From the NCBI GenBank assembly GCA_050701115.1, contig JBOHER010000103.1:1-19151 (forward strand): a stretch of DNA of 19,151 nt. The letters are read 5' to 3'. Within the stretch, counting starts at the first letter, position 1. The number at the start of each line of letters is the position of its first letter. Both the position numbers and the translations under genes were made by a program. Origin of the DNA: JBOHER01 sp050701115. GTDB taxonomy: Bacteria > Actinomycetota > Actinomycetes > Mycobacteriales > Pseudonocardiaceae. The notes below the pieces were generated by a model. That model saw nothing but the letters and a program-made list of their open reading frames with translations, was not told the origin of the DNA and searched no databases. This document shows, one piece after another, positions 15,201 through 19,151 of the stretch.

Positions 15201-15458
15201 AGCCTGGTGACCGAACTCGGTGCCGGCGGTGCGCGCCTGGTCTACGTCGCGCAAGCCAACAAGGCCACCGGCGCGGCAGAGCGCAGGCAGGACCCGCTCG
15301 ATCCGCCGAGCGTCGAGCACTGGCTCGAGGTGGTGCGCTCGGCGGCCTCGGCGAGCGTGGGGCCGGTTTATCTCGCGCGCGAGAGCAGCGAATGCGGGCG
15401 GTGTCCCGCCAAGCCGTGCTGTCCGTTGCATCCCGAGGGAAGGCAGGTCACCTCATGA
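12246..15458 (+). CDS. adnA: AdnA subunit of the AdnAB ATP-dependent helicase-nuclease
   Basis: One half of the heterodimeric motor-nuclease that resects double-strand breaks in actinobacteria lacking an active RecBCD for this step. At 1070 aa it has the expected size. The N-terminal UvrD-like motor has Walker A GPGTGKT (48-54), motif II DDAQ (277-280), motif III LAGDPDQAAFSFRGA, motif V LTAHGAAGREW and motif VI FYLAASRTRSRL. The C-terminal RecB-like nuclease keeps H857 (VHG), D945 (GRVDRLE), D959-L-K961 and QLAAYQ. Four cysteines, C831, C1050, C1053 and C1058/C1059, fit the Fe-S staple seen in AddB-type nucleases. Motif II has Asp where UvrD proteins have the catalytic Glu, which fits reports that the AdnA motor is the minor one. 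ATG 12246 has no strong SD; an in-frame TTG at 12234 is the alternative. It overlaps adnB by ATGA. Confidence 0.95.
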   Translation: MNRFGEQAPERGGPVLVRRSVGHRAGRDWSAQARRVLDGTGFLRVLGGPGTGKTSLLAETAACRILGGADPEQVLVLTASRKAANTVRAEITRLLTVQESDVPGDRPPRTVREPLVRTVHSYAFGVLRSLAGRDGTPPPRLLSGPEQDAVVRELLAGDLDTGADRWPEQLRPALAVPGFAEELRDLLLRAAERGLGPEDLVRLGRRQRHREWVAAGQFWKQYEQVTLLHGAGGSALSAPSAPAMDAAELVSTALLTLFDDTDLLARERARIRCLLVDDAQHLDPLQLKLVRLIGDAAGLFVLAGDPDQAAFSFRGADPRLLADSDPDGTRTVVLSVSYRMGAAVHAGAARIAAGMAGASAHRSAAPLAPDVGSVRVRRFPSASAEAGWIADQLRRAHLIDGIPWSEMAVLVRSAARTFPILQRALRSAGVPIAAAADELPLARHSAVRPLLTALRAAANPSLVDAEVAEQLLASPLGGADPLALRRLRRGLRRLEQASGGQRPSDELLVEALRTGDRLVALADSEADALRRVADVLAAGRKALSRHCGAEQVLWELWHASGLQRRWLWLSERGGSLGRQADADLDAVVALFHAAGRYVDRLPHAGVTGFADYLLSHQIAGDSLAPVSARGDGVELLTAHGAAGREWTVVAVAGVQEGSWPDLRLRGSLLGVERMVDLLSGVDTDGVSAIAPILAEERRLFYLAASRTRSRLLVTAVQGEDEQPSRFLDDLDEARVEQDEPGAVVPRGTDERPLVLASLVGELRVAVCDSSGEPERRRRAARQLARLARAGVPGAHPDSWYGLTEPSTDAPLRAEDEVISVSPSTVDVLVRCPLRWLMERNGGSDPAQLAAVTGTLVHGLAQAAAGGATPEEIQLAIDGAWQQIDAGAPWFSRSERRRVERMVDNFLAWLRQSRGELAQDGVEADIEVRLPAAEGQREIRLRGRVDRLERDDQGRPVIVDLKTAKTAVSKADAQEHPQLAAYQLAASLVTELGAGGARLVYVAQANKATGAAERRQDPLDPPSVEHWLEVVRSAASASVGPVYLARESSECGRCPAKPCCPLHPEGRQVTS

Positions 15459-18400
15459 CCGGCGCCAACACTTGGGCGACGCCCGCCGAGGTCGCCGACG
15501 CGCTCGGCCTGCACCCGCCGACCCCGGAGCAGGCGGCCGTCATCGCCGCGCCGATCGAACCCGCGCTGGTGGTCGCCGGAGCCGGTGCGGGCAAGACCGA
15601 GACCATGGCGGCCCGGGTCGTCTGGCTGGTGGCCAACGGCGTGGTCACGCCGGAGCGGGTGCTCGGGTTGACCTTCACCCGCAAGGCCGCCCGCCAGCTC
15701 GCCGAAAGGGTGCGTGCCCGGCTGCGCAGGCTCGCGGGATCGGGACTGCTGGACCGGCTCGATCCAGGCGGGGAGCGTAAGGCCGTGGTCATCGCGGGGG
15801 AGCCGACGGTGCTCACCTACCACGCCTACGCCGGTCGCCTGCTCGGCGAGCACGGACTGCGTATTCCGGTGCAGCCGGGCGCGCGATTGCTCTCCGAGAC
15901 CGCGGCGTGGCAGCTCGCCCACCGCGTGGTGTCCACATGGGACAGCGAGCTGGACACCGACAAAGTGCCTGCCACCATCACCGCGCAGCTGTTGCAGCTG
16001 GCCGGAGAACTCGGCGAACACCTGGTGGACGCCGAAACCCTCACCGCCTACACCCACTGGCTGACCAAGATTGTCGAGAACGCCCCCCGAGCGAAGCGGC
16101 AGTCGGCCGCGCTGCCTTCGGCGCTCGCGGACGTGGTCGACAGACAGCGGTTCCGGCTGCAATTGCTGCCGATGATCGCCGAGTACCAGCGGCGCAAGCG
16201 GGCCGAGGGAGCGCTGGACTTCGCCGACCAGATGGCGCTGGCCGCGCGGCTGGCCGACGAGCACCCAGAGGTCGTCGACATCGAGCGCGAACGCTACGGC
16301 GCCGTGCTGCTCGATGAGTACCAGGACACCGGCCACGCGCAGCGGGTGCTCCTGCGGGGCCTGTTCGGCGGGGGGGAACGGGCTCCGCTTCCGGTGACGG
16401 CGGTGGGTGACCCGGTGCAGGCCATCTACGGCTGGCGCGGGGCGAGCGCGGCCAACCTGCCTCGTTTCACCACCGACTTCCCGCGGCGGGAGGGCAGGGC
16501 GTTCGTTCCTGCCCTGCGGTACGGGTTGCTGACCAGCTTCCGGAACCCGCCCGAGGTGCTGAGCCTGGCCAACGCGATCTCCGCGCCGTTGCGCACTGGC
16601 GGGCTGGCTGGTGCCTCACACGCCGGCGGGCTGGCGAAGCTTCGATCGCGTCCCGGCGCGGGCCCCGCCGACGTGGGGTGCGCGCTGCTGCCCGATGTCG
16701 GCGCCGAGCGTGAATGGGTGGCCGACGAGGTCGGGCGGCGCTGGTTCGCCGAGCGCGATGCGACCGGCAGCTCGCCGACCGCGGCGGTGCTGGTCCGGCG
16801 CCGGGCGGACATGGCGCCCATTGCGGCCGCCCTGCGTGCGCGCGACGTGCCGGTCGAGGTGGTGGGGCTGGGTGGCCTGCTGGACGAGCCGGAGGTCGCC
16901 GATCTCGTCGCCACGCTGCGGGTGCTCGCCGATCCGCTGGCGGGCACGGCAGCGGCGCGACTGCTCACCGGGGCCCGCTGGCGCCTCGGTGCGGCCGACC
17001 TTGCCGCCTTGTGGCGCAGGGCGGCGGAATTGTCCGCGCACAAGCCGTCCGACGATCTTTCGGCGCTGGACGCCGCCCAGGTGATCGCGGAGCGCGCCGA
17101 GCTCACCGGGCTGATCGACGCGGTCGACGATCCGGGCGACGCGGCGCGCTACTCGGCCGAGGGGCACCGCCGGATCCGCGCGGTCGGCACCGAACTGGCT
17201 GCCCTGCGGCGCAGGCTCGATCAGCCGCTGCCCGAACTGATCGCCGACGTCGAGCGCACCCTGCTGCTCGACGTCGAGGCCACCTGCCGCATGGGCGGCA
17301 CCGGCCGCGTGCATCTGGACGCCTTCGCCGATGTGGCAACGGAATTCGCGCAGAGTTCGGCCCATCCCACTCTCTTGTCTTTTGTGGACTATCTGGCGAC
17401 GGCGGCGCACGCCGAGGACGGTCTCGAGCCGGGCGAAGTGGTGGTTGCCGAGGGCAGGGTGCAGGTGCTCACGGCGCATTCCGCGAAAGGGCTCGAGTGG
17501 CAGGTGGTCGCCGTCCCGCACCTGGTGCGGGACGTGTTCCCCGGCAAGCGGCGTTCGTCGACCTGGTTGCGCAACCCCACCGAGCTCCCCGCCGCGCTGC
17601 GCGGTGATGAACAGGACCTGCCCACGCTGCGGCTGAGCGGGGATGAGGACCGCAAGGAGGTCCAGGAGGCGTTCGCGATCCATGAGGAGGATTTCGCTCA
17701 GCGGCAGGCCGATGAGGAACGCAGGCTCTGTTATGTGGCTCTGACCCGTTCGGAGCACACCCTGCTGGTTTCCGGTCACTGGTGGAACGAGACCGCGGGC
17801 AACTGGCGAGGGCCGTCGGAGTTTCTCGTTGAGCTGGCCGAGCTGATCCAGCCGGAGGACGGCGCCGGGCTCGGGGTTGTCACGCAGTGGGTGCCCGAAC
17901 CGGCGCCCGACGAGCGGAATCCCTACCTGACACAGGCGCGCGAAGGCACCTGGCCGGTGGATCCGCTCGGCGAGCGCCGGGCCGCCGTCAATGAGGGAGC
18001 CGCGCTCGTGCTGGCCGAACTCGATTCACTGGCGGCGGACGAGGATGATCCTGCAGCGGATGACCCTGCTGGAGACGACCCCGAGGGCTGGGAACGCGAC
18101 GCGACTGTGCTGCTCGCCGAGCGGGCTCGGGTGCGGTCAGCGGCCGAACAGGTGGATCTGCCCGAGCAGCTCTCGGTCAGTCAACTGGTTGAGCTCGCCG
18201 CCGACCCGAAGGCGCTGGCTCGTCGGTTGCGGCGGCCGTTGCCGATGCCGCCGAACACCGTCGCGCGCCGAGGCACCGCGTTCCACAGCTGGCTGGAGCG
18301 GCGCTTCGCGGGTGAGCGACTGCTGGAGTTCGATGATCTCCCAGGCGCAGCGGATACCGATGCGGTGGTCGACACCGACTCCGAGGTGCTGCGCCGTGCG

Positions 18401-18772
18401 TTCGAGGGCAGCGCGTGGGCCGAGCGGACCCCGCATGACGTCGAGGTGCCGTTCGTATGTGAGGTCGACGGGGTGACGCTGCGCGGACGGATGGACGCGG
18501 TGTTCGCCGACCCTGACGGTGGCTGGACGGTGGTGGACTGGAAGACCGGTGCGGTGCCGGACGACGGCAAGCTGCCCGCGTTGTCGGTGCAACTCGCCGC
18601 GTATCGGGTGGCCTGGGCGGCGCTGGCCGGGGTCCCGCTGGAGAAGGTGCGAGCTGCGTTCCACTACGTCCGCTCGGACCGGACACTGCGCCCAGCCGAC
18701 CTGCTGGACGCCGACGGCCTGCGCGCCCTGCTCCGCTCGGTGCCGGAGGCTGCCACCGGCGCCGACGCGTAG
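15455..18772 (+). CDS. adnB: AdnB subunit of the AdnAB ATP-dependent helicase-nuclease (lead motor)
   Basis: The partner of AdnA, 1105 aa, with canonical motor motifs: Walker A GAGAGKT (42-48), motif II DEYQD (287-291), motif III VGDPVQAIYGWRGAS, motif IV TSFRNPPEVL, motif V LTAHSAKGLEW and motif VI CYVALTRSEHTLLV. The C-terminal RecB-type nuclease has H944 (AFHSW), D1014 (GRMDAV), D1028-W-K1030 (VVDWKTG) and the Q-Y motif VQLAAYRVAW. No Fe-S cysteine set is present, unlike AdnA. An acidic Asp-Pro-Ala-rich linker (about residues 859-880, ADEDDPAADDPAGDDPEG) joins motor and nuclease. ATG 15455 is preferred because it overlaps the adnA stop (ATGA) and begins near the family start; the open frame extends back to 15392. 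Transcription likely ends at the hairpin at 18775. Confidence 0.96.
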   Translation: MTGANTWATPAEVADALGLHPPTPEQAAVIAAPIEPALVVAGAGAGKTETMAARVVWLVANGVVTPERVLGLTFTRKAARQLAERVRARLRRLAGSGLLDRLDPGGERKAVVIAGEPTVLTYHAYAGRLLGEHGLRIPVQPGARLLSETAAWQLAHRVVSTWDSELDTDKVPATITAQLLQLAGELGEHLVDAETLTAYTHWLTKIVENAPRAKRQSAALPSALADVVDRQRFRLQLLPMIAEYQRRKRAEGALDFADQMALAARLADEHPEVVDIERERYGAVLLDEYQDTGHAQRVLLRGLFGGGERAPLPVTAVGDPVQAIYGWRGASAANLPRFTTDFPRREGRAFVPALRYGLLTSFRNPPEVLSLANAISAPLRTGGLAGASHAGGLAKLRSRPGAGPADVGCALLPDVGAEREWVADEVGRRWFAERDATGSSPTAAVLVRRRADMAPIAAALRARDVPVEVVGLGGLLDEPEVADLVATLRVLADPLAGTAAARLLTGARWRLGAADLAALWRRAAELSAHKPSDDLSALDAAQVIAERAELTGLIDAVDDPGDAARYSAEGHRRIRAVGTELAALRRRLDQPLPELIADVERTLLLDVEATCRMGGTGRVHLDAFADVATEFAQSSAHPTLLSFVDYLATAAHAEDGLEPGEVVVAEGRVQVLTAHSAKGLEWQVVAVPHLVRDVFPGKRRSSTWLRNPTELPAALRGDEQDLPTLRLSGDEDRKEVQEAFAIHEEDFAQRQADEERRLCYVALTRSEHTLLVSGHWWNETAGNWRGPSEFLVELAELIQPEDGAGLGVVTQWVPEPAPDERNPYLTQAREGTWPVDPLGERRAAVNEGAALVLAELDSLAADEDDPAADDPAGDDPEGWERDATVLLAERARVRSAAEQVDLPEQLSVSQLVELAADPKALARRLRRPLPMPPNTVARRGTAFHSWLERRFAGERLLEFDDLPGAADTDAVVDTDSEVLRRAFEGSAWAERTPHDVEVPFVCEVDGVTLRGRMDAVFADPDGGWTVVDWKTGAVPDDGKLPALSVQLAAYRVAWAALAGVPLEKVRAAFHYVRSDRTLRPADLLDADGLRALLRSVPEAATGADA

Positions 18773-18774
18773 CC

Positions 18775-18815
18775 GCGCCACTGGCCCCTGCCCGCCGGGC
18801 AGGGGCCGGTGGCGC
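18775..18815. terminator. Bidirectional terminator hairpin between adnB and the HNH gene
   Basis: Bases 18775-18793 pair with 18797-18815: 19 bp with one G-T wobble and a 3-nt loop (GCC). It starts 3 nt after the adnB stop and ends 10 nt before the stop of the convergent HNH gene. It has no T-run, as is common in actinobacteria, but its strength and position between two converging genes make termination in both directions likely. Confidence 0.75.
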
Positions 18816-18824
18816 TGTGGTGCT

Positions 18825-19151
18825 TCAGGCGGCGGTTCGGATGGGGTGGTGGGTGTGGTTGCGTCGGGGTCTTCGGTGCGGGTCGAGGAAGGCGGGTGGG
18901 AGGTATTCGGGGTGGCCGTCGGTGGCCATCCGGATTTCCCAGTCGGAGTGGTGGATGAGCCGGTGGTGCTCTGCGCAGAGCAAACACATGTTCGATAGGT
19001 CGCTGGGGCCTTGGGCCTTGGTCCACTCTGTGATGTGGTGGGCTTGGGTCCAGCGGGTGGGCCGGGTGCAGCCGGGGTGGATGCAGCCCCGGTCGCGGAG
19101 GTTGAGTGCCCGGCGTTGGGCGGGGGTGACCAGGCGTTGGGTGCGGCCCAG
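18825..19151 (-). CDS. HNH endonuclease-domain protein (DUF222/13E12 repeat family), C-terminal part, cut by window edge
   Basis: The open minus-strand frame runs from the window end to TGA at 18825-18827, giving 108 residues. The visible sequence has the start of the HNH region (TPAQRRALNLRDRGC), a CIHPGC zinc-type pair, HHITEW, then CLLCAEHHRLIHHSDWEI, that is, the HNH residues His-His, Asn and His with four cysteines. The C-terminus is basic and His/Arg-rich. This matches the C-terminal end of the large actinobacterial DUF222-HNH family, the '13E12' repeats of mycobacteria, which occur in many copies per genome and may be mobile; their role is not established. The DUF222 part lies outside the window. 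Integrity of the whole gene cannot be judged. Confidence 0.88.
   Translation of the reverse strand: MGRTQRLVTPAQRRALNLRDRGCIHPGCTRPTRWTQAHHITEWTKAQGPSDLSNMCLLCAEHHRLIHHSDWEIRMATDGHPEYLPPAFLDPHRRPRRNHTHHPIRTAA

Noticed and set aside
15392..15454. Upstream extension of AdnB (21 codons)
   Set aside because: Lies inside adnA and has no SD; ATG 15455 gives the usual ATGA overlap.
1..19151. tRNA, rRNA, CRISPR array, insertion sequence, prophage or toxin-antitoxin genes
   Set aside because: No cloverleaf, repeat-spacer pattern, transposase, integrase or phage motif was seen on either strand.

Overview
The window is very GC-rich, gene-dense DNA from an actinomycete, most likely a member of the Pseudonocardiaceae (Amycolatopsis/Saccharopolyspora-like). 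This rests on base composition and codon use, GlnR-type nitrogen boxes, an NnaR-type HemD/winged-helix regulator, AdnAB in place of RecBCD, a DUF222/13E12-type HNH protein, and repeated GTCCAC/GTGGAC motifs. The genus cannot be fixed from the sequence alone.

Positions 1-11870 (plus strand) form a nitrate/nitrite assimilation locus. It begins with the 3' end of the assimilatory nitrate reductase catalytic subunit (5' end outside the window). Next come an FAD/NAD(P)/[2Fe-2S] electron-transfer protein, two tandem NarK-type nitrate/nitrite transporters, and nitrite reductase large (nirB) and small (nirD) subunits. These are followed by the HemD/winged-helix regulator nnaR, a CbiX/SirB-type sirohydrochlorin chelatase (siroheme supply for NirB), and a second HemD-like protein without a DNA-binding domain. 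Together they import nitrate, reduce it to nitrite and then ammonium, make the siroheme iron centre and sense the pathway. Near-perfect GlnR boxes (GTAAC-N6-GAAAY) lie upstream of the second transporter and of nirB, at almost the same distance from each start codon. Three inverted repeats sit in the spacers on either side of the first transporter.

Positions 11815-18772 are a DNA-repair region. A minus-strand alkyltransferase-like protein (PWHR in place of the MGMT active-site Cys) overlaps the 3' end of the HemD-like gene tail to tail. It is divergent from the adnA-adnB operon, which encodes the two-subunit helicase-nuclease that resects double-strand breaks in actinobacteria. adnB ends at a 19-bp hairpin that probably serves as a bidirectional terminator.

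Positions 18825-19151 (minus) hold the C-terminal part of an HNH endonuclease-domain protein of the DUF222/13E12 type, cut by the window edge.

I see no tRNA, rRNA, CRISPR array, insertion sequence or prophage. There is no clearly new system: the known modules are complete. The points worth checking are regulatory (boxes, hairpins, an SD-complementary loop), the HemD-like pair, the altered motif II of AdnA, and a palindromic GTCCAC-T-GTGGAC motif that appears to shape codon choice.
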